This document shows, piece after piece, positions 1 to 4,939 of a stretch of 5,156 nt of DNA. This DNA is from Firmicutes bacterium UBA6648 (GTDB taxonomy: Bacteria; Bacillota; Clostridia; Peptostreptococcales; Anaerovoracaceae). Location of the stretch: assembly GCA_002455605.1 (NCBI GenBank), contig DKLE01000218.1:1-5156 (forward strand), given 5' to 3'. The notes under the pieces were generated by a model. That model was not told the DNA's origin, did no database searches, and saw nothing but the letters and a program-made list of their open reading frames with translations. The position numbers and the translations under genes were made by a program. Position 1 is the first letter of the stretch; every line of letters starts with the position of its first letter.

Positions 1-87
1 TTTACGTTTGTAGTCGCCGTTGCCTGTGGGGCAATTATTTCGGCAAAGAGGAACGTTAACGGAGAAAGGGGTTTTATATATGAATAA
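1..87 (+). CDS. C-terminal tail of a probable membrane protein (5' truncated by window edge)
   Basis: Reading frame 1 is open from the first base and stops at TAA 85-87. It gives 28 residues: a hydrophobic stretch (FTFVVAVACGAIIS) followed by a basic, polar tail (AKRNVNGERG). That is how a last transmembrane helix with a short cytoplasmic tail usually looks. The stop lies 8 bases inside the downstream repressor gene (start at 80), an overlap typical of translationally coupled genes in one operon, and the repressor's ribosome binding site sits within this frame. No convincing sigma-A promoter is visible between 1 and 79, which also favours read-through from an upstream gene. The family cannot be named from so few residues. 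The alternative is that this is non-coding leader DNA that happens to be open. Confidence 0.5.
   Translation, partial: FTFVVAVACGAIISAKRNVNGERGFIYE
2..13. promoter_or_regulatory. Possible BlaI-type operator (imperfect TACA-N2-TGTA dyad)
   Basis: TTACGTTTGTAG has the half-site layout of BlaI/MecI operators (TACA, two bases, TGTA) with one mismatch (TACG in the left half). It lies 67 bases upstream of the repressor start. No promoter elements are seen around it, and it overlaps the probable upstream coding tail, so it may be chance. Confidence 0.2.
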
Positions 88-457
88 TGACAATATCACC
101 ATTAGTGATTCCGAATGGAAAATTATGAAAGTGCTTTGGGGCTCACCCTATATTACGTTAAAGGAAATTGCGGGAAAAGTTACAAAAACCGGATGGAGTT
201 ATACAACCGTGCGTACATTAGTGAACCGGCTTGCAGATAAAGGGGTAGTTGCTGCAGATAAGTCTATTGCTAATAACTTTAAGTATTATCCCGTAGCAGC
301 AGAAGAGGAATGTAAGATAAAAGAAGTCAAAAGCTTTTTGGAAAAAGTATTCGACGGCTCGGCAGGAATGCTGATATCAGCACTGGCTAAAGACTCAAAC
401 TTGTCAGAGGAAGAACGGAAGAATTTAAAAAGCATTATTGACAAGATAGAGCAATAA
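80..457 (+). CDS. BlaI/MecI-family winged-helix transcriptional repressor
   Basis: A 125-residue protein, the usual length for BlaI/MecI/CopY (penicillinase repressor) proteins, which bind DNA as dimers. The N-terminal half is the winged helix: ISDSEWKIMKVLW (residues 8-20) is the family's opening helix, WSYTTVRTLVNRLADKGVV (39-57) the recognition helix and start of the wing, and FKYYPV (67-72) the second wing strand. Residues 75-125 form the helical dimerisation tail. ATG at 80 is chosen because GGAGAAAGGGG (61-71) precedes it and homologues start just before the SDSEW helix; the frame is open back to an ATG at 20, but that adds 20 residues with no family counterpart. The M56 peptidase gene follows after 79 bases, so this is the repressor half of a BlaI/BlaR1-type pair. 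In the staphylococcal system the partner triggers cleavage at an Asn-Phe bond in the dimerisation tail; I see no Asn-Phe pair in this tail. Targets beyond its own operon are unknown. Confidence 0.93.
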   Translation: MNNDNITISDSEWKIMKVLWGSPYITLKEIAGKVTKTGWSYTTVRTLVNRLADKGVVAADKSIANNFKYYPVAAEEECKIKEVKSFLEKVFDGSAGMLISALAKDSNLSEEERKNLKSIIDKIEQ

Positions 458-465
458 AAAGTATA

Positions 466-494
466 TTGTAAATAAACTATGTATTAGTAATAAT
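466..494 (+). promoter_or_regulatory. Possible internal promoter before the M56 gene, with a weak dyad in the spacer
   Basis: TTGTAA (466-471) and AATAAT (489-494) are 17 bases apart, matching sigma-A hexamers at 4 and 5 of 6 positions. An imperfect dyad, ACTA-TGTAT-TAGT (476-488), lies exactly between them, where a repressor would block transcription. The surrounding DNA is very AT-rich, so the match is weak. The main transcript probably still comes through from the repressor gene, since no terminator separates the two. Confidence 0.25.
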
Positions 495-536
495 AACGAT
501 TCGACCATTTTAATACAAATATAAGAAGGAGAAGCT

Positions 537-3047
537 ATGGAATTCTTAATCAATATGACGGTTACTTTTTCAGTAACAACCATCCTGATTTTGCTGATAA
601 AATTGTTTTTTAAAAACAGACTAACACCAAAGTGGCATGTGTTTATTTGGGTGATACTGATTGCCCGATTGGCAATACCTTCATTTCCCGAAAGCGATAT
701 AAGTATTTTTAATTTTATCCCGGATATTCCTAATATGTATGCTGATTATATAGAAGGAAAAACCGGCAGTTCCGCCGGAGGGATTTCGGATGAAATGCTC
801 ACAGGACAAGGAACTCCAAAAAACAACAGCGGCGGGAACTTTAACAATTTAAACAGTCCTTCAGATAATAAGAGAGGGGAAAGTGTTTTTCAAATTCAAG
901 AAATCAAAGCAGAAGAGCAGGATGGAAGCAAGCTGGCAGATATAATAGTATGGTCTTTATATGGTCTGGGCGTTTTAAGCACAGCAGCGGTTTTTCTTAT
1001 TTCCTATAATCGACTGTTGAAAAAAATCAGTACGCTGCCGGTGTGCTGTGACGAAAGGATACTGACCGTATTTTCAGCGTGTAAAGAAAAGGCAGGATTA
1101 AGAGAGGCTAAGCTTTCCGTTAAACAAGGGGCCAGTTCTCCCATGCTGGCAGGAATATGGAGTCCTACTGTTTATATATCGGAACAATATAACAATGAAG
1201 AACTGAAATATGTGTTCAGTCACGAACTTTGTCATTATAAGAACAGGGATCTCCTATGGAACCTGGTTTCTGTAATCCTCCTTTGTCTCAATTGGTTCAA
1301 TCCTTTGGCGTGGTATGCCGTCAGGGTGTTCCGGCGTGATTTAGAAATGTATTGTGATTACCGAGTAATAAATCTCACAGGAGAGAAAAAAGCCTACGCA
1401 GAGATTCTGCTGAAAACTGCTTCCGAACATGGAAATCTCATGGTTGCTGCAGCTTGCCTGGAGAGCGGAGAAAAAGAAGTAGCTCAGCGTATAAAAAGAA
1501 TAGCCTCTTTTAAGAGGCCTAAAATGTGGATGAGTATAGCCGGATTAGTGGTGATTGCATCATTATCTGTTTTTTGCCTGACCAATGCGGTAGAACTGAA
1601 CGGAAAAACTCAGATAATTGGTGTATGCGGACCGGATAACCGTTGGGACTCCTACTCAATGGAGATTCCGCTATCATGGGCACAGGATTATGAAGAAAAG
1701 GTATCCAAGGAGGAGCCCTACAATACCAGCTTGATTTTTCACGATGAAAAAGGAAATGAAATGGCCGGATTGTTCTATGAAAAAATAGATGGAGCCGTAC
1801 AGGAAATCAGTGAAAAAAGCCTGAGACAGTTAATTGAAAAGTCTCCCAAGTTTTCTCGGTTAGCCGACAATAAGGAAAGCAATATAAAAATAGAAAAAAT
1901 AAAAGAAGAGTCACAAGATATTTGGTCAGCTTATAAAGTAAATTATCTGAACAACACCAATATCATCAGAACGGAAATTTATTTGGCGGCAGAGGAGCAT
2001 GCTGAAATATTGCCTGTTTTATATAAACAGAGTGATAAAATTGATGAGGAAGAGCTGGTCAATGCGGCGATAACCTTACAAAAAATTAAGGAGCCGGATA
2101 ACTATCAGCCAACAGCTGAAGCAGGAATGCTTACCAAGGGTGAAAAAGGTTTTGCCGTTCTAGGCGGAGAATACGATGCAAAAGGGTTAATGAAGGACTA
2201 TTTGGATAACTATGTGAACACGCCAATGCCTCTGAGCAGAGCCATAAAAGGATATAAGCTTAACAGCTTTGAACAGATTGATCCGGTGAGAGATATCCCT
2301 TCAATCGTTGATGAAGGGATGTTCGAAGGAGAATTAGTGCCTTGGAATATCATTTATCCTGCCGCTAAAGTGTATAAAGTGGATTATGAGTTGATACCAG
2401 AAAATATTGAAAAATATAAAGATGTGGCCGGGGGCGGTTTTGAAATGACTAAAACAGGCAACAAGCATTACATCGATCGGTATGCTGTTTTCTATGGATA
2501 TTCTGTAGATGGGAAAAACTATGAATCGGTGTTTATAGGATTTTTAGGAAACAGCAATCTGGGAGAATGGGGCGTAGACTATTCAGTGCTGGATTTAATT
2601 AACACATGGTATGAAGAAGAGCTTTTACCAAAAATATATAAGAATGCAACGGTGCAATATGTGGGAGATGCCAGTGCCGTGGGAAAGCTTGTGAGACTTC
2701 TTCCTCTGCACGAGTATAGCAATGGTATAGAGCTACAGACAAAAGAAGAGCCTTATGGAGTAACGGTGAATTATAAAATCGGCAGGGCAGAACCCTATGA
2801 CGCCGAAAAGGGAGGACTGCTGAGTTCCTGGCCAAAAGAAGATGGAGACTTAACAGGAATTTACAGTCAGTCGCAGCCGCAGAATTTCAATCGCTATATA
2901 CAAAGACAAATCACCCGAAATGCTTCTTGGTTTCTATATGGTATCCAAAATGTGAATACGATTCATATCAAGTGTGAAAGCCCATATATGACAAATATTT
3001 TTTATTTGGATTACACAGATCCTTATAGGGGAGAGGAAATCAACTAA
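537..3047 (+). CDS. BlaR1/MecR1-type M56 membrane metallopeptidase with large non-PBP sensor region
   Basis: An 836-residue integral membrane zinc protease, probably the sensor that inactivates the BlaI-type repressor encoded just upstream. Hydrophobic segments lie near residues 3-24, 33-48, 136-158, 241-262 and 331-351. KNRLTPKWHVFIW (26-38) is the typical M56 loop between the first two. The zinc motif HELCH is at 229-233; E230 is the catalytic base, and E270 in EMYCD the expected third ligand. RIKRIASFKRPK before the last helix matches the family's juxtamembrane segment. Residues 49-134 form an external loop rich in Gly, Ser and Asn. Residues 352-836 should be extracellular. They lack the SxxK/SxN/KTG set of a penicillin-binding sensor; residues about 703-823 (VQYVGDAS, LLPL, IELQTKEEPYGVTVNY, NASWFLYGIQNV) resemble DUF4825, found on other Firmicutes M56 proteins. 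AGAAGGAG (524-531) supports the ATG at 537. It is longer than BlaR1 (about 600 residues), and its ligand is unknown. Confidence 0.93.
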   Translation: MEFLINMTVTFSVTTILILLIKLFFKNRLTPKWHVFIWVILIARLAIPSFPESDISIFNFIPDIPNMYADYIEGKTGSSAGGISDEMLTGQGTPKNNSGGNFNNLNSPSDNKRGESVFQIQEIKAEEQDGSKLADIIVWSLYGLGVLSTAAVFLISYNRLLKKISTLPVCCDERILTVFSACKEKAGLREAKLSVKQGASSPMLAGIWSPTVYISEQYNNEELKYVFSHELCHYKNRDLLWNLVSVILLCLNWFNPLAWYAVRVFRRDLEMYCDYRVINLTGEKKAYAEILLKTASEHGNLMVAAACLESGEKEVAQRIKRIASFKRPKMWMSIAGLVVIASLSVFCLTNAVELNGKTQIIGVCGPDNRWDSYSMEIPLSWAQDYEEKVSKEEPYNTSLIFHDEKGNEMAGLFYEKIDGAVQEISEKSLRQLIEKSPKFSRLADNKESNIKIEKIKEESQDIWSAYKVNYLNNTNIIRTEIYLAAEEHAEILPVLYKQSDKIDEEELVNAAITLQKIKEPDNYQPTAEAGMLTKGEKGFAVLGGEYDAKGLMKDYLDNYVNTPMPLSRAIKGYKLNSFEQIDPVRDIPSIVDEGMFEGELVPWNIIYPAAKVYKVDYELIPENIEKYKDVAGGGFEMTKTGNKHYIDRYAVFYGYSVDGKNYESVFIGFLGNSNLGEWGVDYSVLDLINTWYEEELLPKIYKNATVQYVGDASAVGKLVRLLPLHEYSNGIELQTKEEPYGVTVNYKIGRAEPYDAEKGGLLSSWPKEDGDLTGIYSQSQPQNFNRYIQRQITRNASWFLYGIQNVNTIHIKCESPYMTNIFYLDYTDPYRGEEIN

Positions 3048-3052
3048 GAAAA

Positions 3053-3091
3053 AAGCCTTACTACGGACTTAAATAGTTTGTAGTAAGGCTT
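3053..3091. terminator. Bidirectional rho-independent terminator between the M56 and XRE genes
   Basis: AAGCCTTACTAC (3053-3064) pairs perfectly with GTAGTAAGGCTT (3080-3091). In the plus-strand RNA two G-U pairs and ACU/AGU extend this to a continuous 17-bp stem with a UAAAU loop (3070-3074), followed by ATTTT. In the minus-strand RNA the 12-bp stem is followed by a six-U run (complement of 3049-3054), so it should work for the convergent XRE gene as well. The stem begins 6 bases after the M56 stop codon and overlaps the XRE stop codon. Confidence 0.88.
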
Positions 3092-3335
3092 ATTTTAGTA
3101 ACTCATCGCATGACATGCCCAATACTTTTGCAAATACCTTTAATTCAATATCAGTAACAAAACGTTCGCCGCTTTCAATACGCTGAATGATATTTTTGTC
3201 CATATCAACTCCATTTCGCTGCATCTCATCAGCCAGCATTCGCTGTGAATATCTCTTTGGCTGAGATTCTCTAAAAGCACGGATTTTTTTACCGCAGATA
3301 TTATTTAAGCCATCTTTAGTCCTGGTGTGAAACAT
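3090..3335 (-). CDS. XRE-family helix-turn-helix transcriptional regulator, small
   Basis: An 81-residue protein that is essentially one Cro/C1-type HTH domain (residues 15-80). GKKIRAFRES forms helix 1, SQRMLADEMQRNG (30-42) helix 2, and DKNIIQRIESGERF (46-59) the recognition helix with the characteristic IESGxR turn. TDIELKVFAKVLGMSCDELL (61-80) is the family's closing helices. No ligand-binding or protease domain is attached, so it probably acts as a simple dimeric DNA-binding repressor. The start at 3335 has GGAGG (complement of 3342-3346) six bases upstream. The gene converges on the M56 operon, its TAA (3092-3090) entering the shared terminator stem, and diverges from the diguanylate cyclase gene across 155 bases that hold palindromes suited to a dimeric regulator. 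Control of itself and of the cyclase is inferred from this layout only. Confidence 0.88.
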   Translation of the reverse strand: MFHTRTKDGLNNICGKKIRAFRESQPKRYSQRMLADEMQRNGVDMDKNIIQRIESGERFVTDIELKVFAKVLGMSCDELLK

Positions 3336-3379
3336 ATCTTCCCTCCGTTAGTAGTATATCCAGTCCGGCAGACAAATAC

Positions 3380-3408
3380 ATTGTATATACAAAAAGTATA
3401 TGCTATAA
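3380..3408 (-). promoter_or_regulatory. Possible opposing promoter for the XRE gene, overlapping the cyclase promoter
   Basis: On the minus strand TTATAG (complement of 3403-3408), a 17-base spacer and TACAAT (complement of 3380-3385) form a weak sigma-A promoter. Its -10 lies on the cyclase's -35 and vice versa. The transcript would start near 3373, about 38 bases before the XRE start codon. A perfect TTGACA also exists at 3440-3435 but is 21 bases from the nearest TATAAT, which is too far. Confidence 0.3.
3381..3392. promoter_or_regulatory. Palindrome over the -35 box, candidate operator
   Basis: TTGTATATACAA is a perfect 12-bp palindrome covering the -35 hexamer of the cyclase promoter. 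It overlaps a second dyad, ATACATTGTAT (3376-3386). A dimeric regulator bound here would block RNA polymerase; the adjacent XRE protein is the obvious candidate. AT-rich sequence makes such palindromes easier to find by chance. Confidence 0.45.
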
Positions 3409-3409
3409 T
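3381..3409 (+). promoter_or_regulatory. Sigma-A promoter for the diguanylate cyclase gene
   Basis: TTGTAT (3381-3386), a 17-base spacer and a perfect TATAAT (3404-3409) with an extended -10 TG (3401-3402). Transcription would start near 3416, giving a leader of about 75 bases before the ATG at 3491. I saw no riboswitch-like fold in that leader. Confidence 0.7.
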
Positions 3410-3414
3410 TATAG
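3403..3414. promoter_or_regulatory. Palindrome over the -10 box, candidate operator
   Basis: CTATAATTATAG is a perfect 12-bp palindrome that includes the TATAAT of the cyclase promoter. Its centre is 22 bp (about two helical turns) from the centre of the palindrome over the -35 box, so two dimers could bind the same DNA face. Part of the symmetry comes from the -10 sequence itself. Confidence 0.35.
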
Positions 3415-3490
3415 CCATAATGACCTATAATATATGTCAAAATGCAATGCTGTTTAATAAAATCGTAGTCGGATAAGGATAAGTTTTATC

Positions 3491-4369
3491 ATGGATACTA
3501 AGAACAAGATAGTACTAATATGCAATAATCAAGTTTTGATGGATATGATAACAAGCGGTCTTGAAAAAGGCTCTTATATAATTGAAAACACGGATGCAAT
3601 TTATAGGAAAGAGAAGCTGGAGAAGTATTCGGGAAGCATGAAATTGGCGGTTATAGAGATAAGCAAATTAAAAGCAAGATGTACTACTTTGCTTGAGAGC
3701 ATGAAAGCTTTTCAAAAGGATGACAAGACAGCATTTTTATTAATATGCAGCAGTAAACAGCAGGATATCGCTGTGGAAGCAGTGAGGATGGGGGCAATTG
3801 ATGTAGTTATGATGCCTTGTGAGATGGAATTGATACAGAGGCGAATTAACAATATACTGAAGATTATTAATTTAAAACGTCAAGTTTTAAAGGATCCGCT
3901 GACGAATATTTACAATAGGGCAGCCTTTGAGGATATGGTGAGACAGTTATTGCGTCATAATAAGAACAGTGCAGCTTTTATGATGATAGATTTAGATGAT
4001 TTTAAAAATTTAAATGATACCTTCGGACATGCTGTGGGCGATATTGTCCTGATAAAAGTGGCAAAGGCTTTGGAAGAAGCTGTGGAGCCGCAAGATATAA
4101 TAGGCAGGATGGGAGGGGATGAATTCGCTGTATTTATTCCGGATATTTCTTCAAAAGCGTGTTTTAAGAAGAGGGTTACAGCTATTTTGAATAAATTAAG
4201 AATTGAGTTTGAAGAAAAGGGGAAAAAAGTATCCGTGTTTAGTTCTGTTGGGATTTCCTTTTTCCCTGAACATGGAATGGAATTTGCAGAGCTGTATCGC
4301 AATGCGGATAGAGCTCAATACCAATCAAAAAATACCGGTAAGAATAAATTTAAAGTATATGGAAATTAG
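3491..4369 (+). CDS. Diguanylate cyclase: degenerate receiver domain plus GGDEF domain
   Basis: A 292-residue cytoplasmic protein predicted to make cyclic di-GMP from two GTP. Residues 6-125 have a receiver fold (NKIVLICNN, LAVIEI, LLICSS, MGAIDVVMMP) but key phosphorylation residues are changed: the acidic pair reads C11-N12-N13, the acceptor Asp is E56, and the Lys of the usual KP is M108. The GGDEF domain starts at DPLTNIYNRAAFE (135-147); metal-binding D167 is in MMIDLDDFK, guanine-contacting N175 and D184 are present, and the signature GGDEF is intact at 208-212. SVGISFFPEHG and NADRAQYQSKNTGKNKF complete the fold, so the active site looks functional. The inhibitory RxxD site reads E199-P-Q-D202, so product inhibition there is unlikely. 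The ATG at 3491 has AAGGA (3475-3479) 11 bases upstream, rather distant. The gene is monocistronic, between a promoter at 3381-3409 and a hairpin at 4378-4423, and diverges from the XRE gene. Confidence 0.93.
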   Translation: MDTKNKIVLICNNQVLMDMITSGLEKGSYIIENTDAIYRKEKLEKYSGSMKLAVIEISKLKARCTTLLESMKAFQKDDKTAFLLICSSKQQDIAVEAVRMGAIDVVMMPCEMELIQRRINNILKIINLKRQVLKDPLTNIYNRAAFEDMVRQLLRHNKNSAAFMMIDLDDFKNLNDTFGHAVGDIVLIKVAKALEEAVEPQDIIGRMGGDEFAVFIPDISSKACFKKRVTAILNKLRIEFEEKGKKVSVFSSVGISFFPEHGMEFAELYRNADRAQYQSKNTGKNKFKVYGN

Positions 4370-4377
4370 AAGACACT

Positions 4378-4423
4378 AAGAGGCTGGTTTAAAATATTTT
4401 GACATATTTTAAACCAGCTTCTT
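4378..4423. terminator. Long hairpin terminator between convergent cyclase and spoIIID genes
   Basis: A 19-base arm (4378-4396, containing GGCTGGTTTAAAATA) pairs with 4405-4423 (TATTTTAAACCAGC and onward) around the loop TTTTGACA. The only imperfection is a G-U pair in the plus-strand RNA, which is an A-C mismatch on the minus strand. The plus strand continues AATTATTATTT, a broken U tract. The hairpin starts 9 bases after the cyclase stop and ends 6 bases before the spoIIID stop, so it can serve both. Confidence 0.8.
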
Positions 4424-4428
4424 AATTA

Positions 4429-4686
4429 TTATTTAGATGATTTTGAGTGATATTTTTCTTTTGTAGCAAGACCGCCCCGGATATGGCGTTCGGCCTTATT
4501 TGTATCCAGTACAGCCTTTACCTCAGCGGCAAGCCCCGGATTGATTTCTTGCAGCCTCTCCGTGATATCCTTATGTACCGTACTTTTGCTGACCCTAAAC
4601 TTCTTAGCAGTCGCTCTAACTGTAGAATTTGTATCAAGTATGTACCTGGCAAGTTCCAGGACTCTTTCTTCTATGTAATCCTTCAT
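4429..4686 (-). CDS. spoIIID: Sporulation transcriptional regulator SpoIIID
   Basis: An 85-residue DNA-binding protein closely matching SpoIIID, the mother-cell regulator that in Bacillus subtilis modulates many sigma-E genes and helps switch on sigK. The N-terminus MKDYIEERVLELARYILDT is the family's opening. The helix-turn-helix is at about 22-45, with the hallmark VSKSTVHKDITERL (32-45). The C-terminal part INPGLAAEVKAVLD, then HIRGGLATKEKY (68-79), is the conserved basic region that adds DNA contacts. B. subtilis SpoIIID is 93 residues, so this one is slightly shorter at the variable C-terminus. The ATG at 4686 fits the family start and has GGTGAAG (complement of 4695-4701) 8 bases upstream. 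The gene converges with the cyclase gene across a shared hairpin and diverges from the gene at 4940. It indicates that the organism, or a recent ancestor, forms endospores. Confidence 0.97.
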   Translation of the reverse strand: MKDYIEERVLELARYILDTNSTVRATAKKFRVSKSTVHKDITERLQEINPGLAAEVKAVLDTNKAERHIRGGLATKEKYHSKSSK

Positions 4687-4724
4687 ATTAAATACTTCAC
4701 CGCCCCTATCATTTATTGGATTGA

Positions 4725-4754
4725 ATCTAATGAGTTCGATATCACAATATATGC
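4725..4754 (-). promoter_or_regulatory. Candidate sigma-E promoter of spoIIID
   Basis: On the minus strand GCATATATT (complement of 4746-4754) resembles the sigma-E -35 (GcATATT), and CATTAGAT (complement of 4725-4732) matches the -10 CATACAnT loosely. The spacer is 13-15 bases depending on register. Transcription would start near 4718, about 32 bases before the start codon. B. subtilis spoIIID is known to be sigma-E dependent. No better sigma-A promoter is visible here. Confidence 0.4.
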
Positions 4755-4859
4755 GGGAAGATTTGGAAGTATGAGAATTGTTTTGGAAGAATTGCAGGAA
4801 TGCCTGAAACCATATAGATACTGCCGAATCTTTGTGATAGAATGTTTTACGGAAAGTTT

Positions 4860-4898
4860 TTAAAGAAATCTTAAGGTTATCTAAAGATTCAATTAAGG
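4860..4898. repeat. Four 11-bp phased TTAAGG-like direct repeats, candidate response-regulator site
   Basis: Elements start every 11 bases: TTAAAG (4860), TTAAGG (4871), TAAAGA (4882) and TTAAGG (4893). The first two units also share an ATC end (TTAAAGAAATC, TTAAGGTTATC). Direct repeats at one helical turn are the usual binding pattern of OmpR/PhoB-type regulators. The last element occupies the -35 position of the promoter before the gene at 4940, as in class II activation. No such regulator is encoded in the window. Confidence 0.5.
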
Positions 4899-4921
4899 GT
4901 AAAATAATATTATTTTATAAT
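4893..4921 (+). promoter_or_regulatory. Candidate promoter of the gene at 4940
   Basis: A perfect TATAAT (4916-4921) is preceded after 17 bases by TTAAGG (4893-4898), a poor -35 (3 of 6) that is also the last element of the 11-bp repeat array. A weak -35 with upstream repeats suggests activator dependence. The start would be near 4928, leaving a short leader that begins at the ribosome binding site GGGAGG (4929-4934). Confidence 0.5.
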
Positions 4922-4939
4922 AGGATCTGGGAGGAAAAA

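Larger units (their letters stand above)
4687..4939. other. Divergent intergenic region between spoIIID and the gene at 4940
   Basis: These 253 bases hold the candidate sigma-E promoter (4725-4754), the 11-bp repeat array (4860-4898) and the promoter at 4893-4921. The plus strand stays open in one frame from 4687 to 4863. The only in-frame ATG there (4771) would give a 30-residue peptide with a weak GGAAG upstream, so I do not call a gene. No RNA gene was recognised. Confidence 0.6.

Noticed and set aside
20..40. Small hairpin TTGCC-TGTGG-GGCAA followed by TTATTT as a terminator before the repressor
   Set aside because: The stem is only 5 bp with a broken U tract, and it falls inside the probable upstream reading frame.
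20..79. In-frame extension of the repressor to an upstream ATG at 20
   Set aside because: The added residues have no counterpart in the BlaI family, and a good ribosome binding site (61-71) points to the ATG at 80.
2599..2835. 78-codon minus-strand open frame inside the M56 gene
   Set aside because: Lies entirely within a strongly supported gene on the other strand, and its translation (rich in His, Leu and Arg) shows no recognisable domain.
537..3047. Calling the M56 protein a beta-lactam sensor (BlaR1/MecR1 proper)
   Set aside because: The outer region has no penicillin-binding motif set; the only KTG (residues 74-76) is in the loop between the second and third membrane segments.
3435..3440. 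Perfect minus-strand TTGACA as the -35 of the XRE gene
   Set aside because: The nearest TATAAT on that strand is 21 bases away and no -10-like hexamer sits at 16-18 bases.
3416..3490. c-di-GMP riboswitch in the leader of the cyclase gene
   Set aside because: The 75-base leader is too short and AT-rich, and shows none of the conserved GEMM helices.
3955..4302. 115-codon minus-strand open frame inside the cyclase gene
   Set aside because: Exactly opposite the conserved GGDEF domain, with a Ser/Ile/Phe-rich composition typical of antisense shadows.
4447..4863. 138-codon plus-strand frame across spoIIID
   Set aside because: Its first 240 bases are the antisense of spoIIID, and no ribosome binding site precedes its start; only the part after 4687 is kept, as a low-interest observation.
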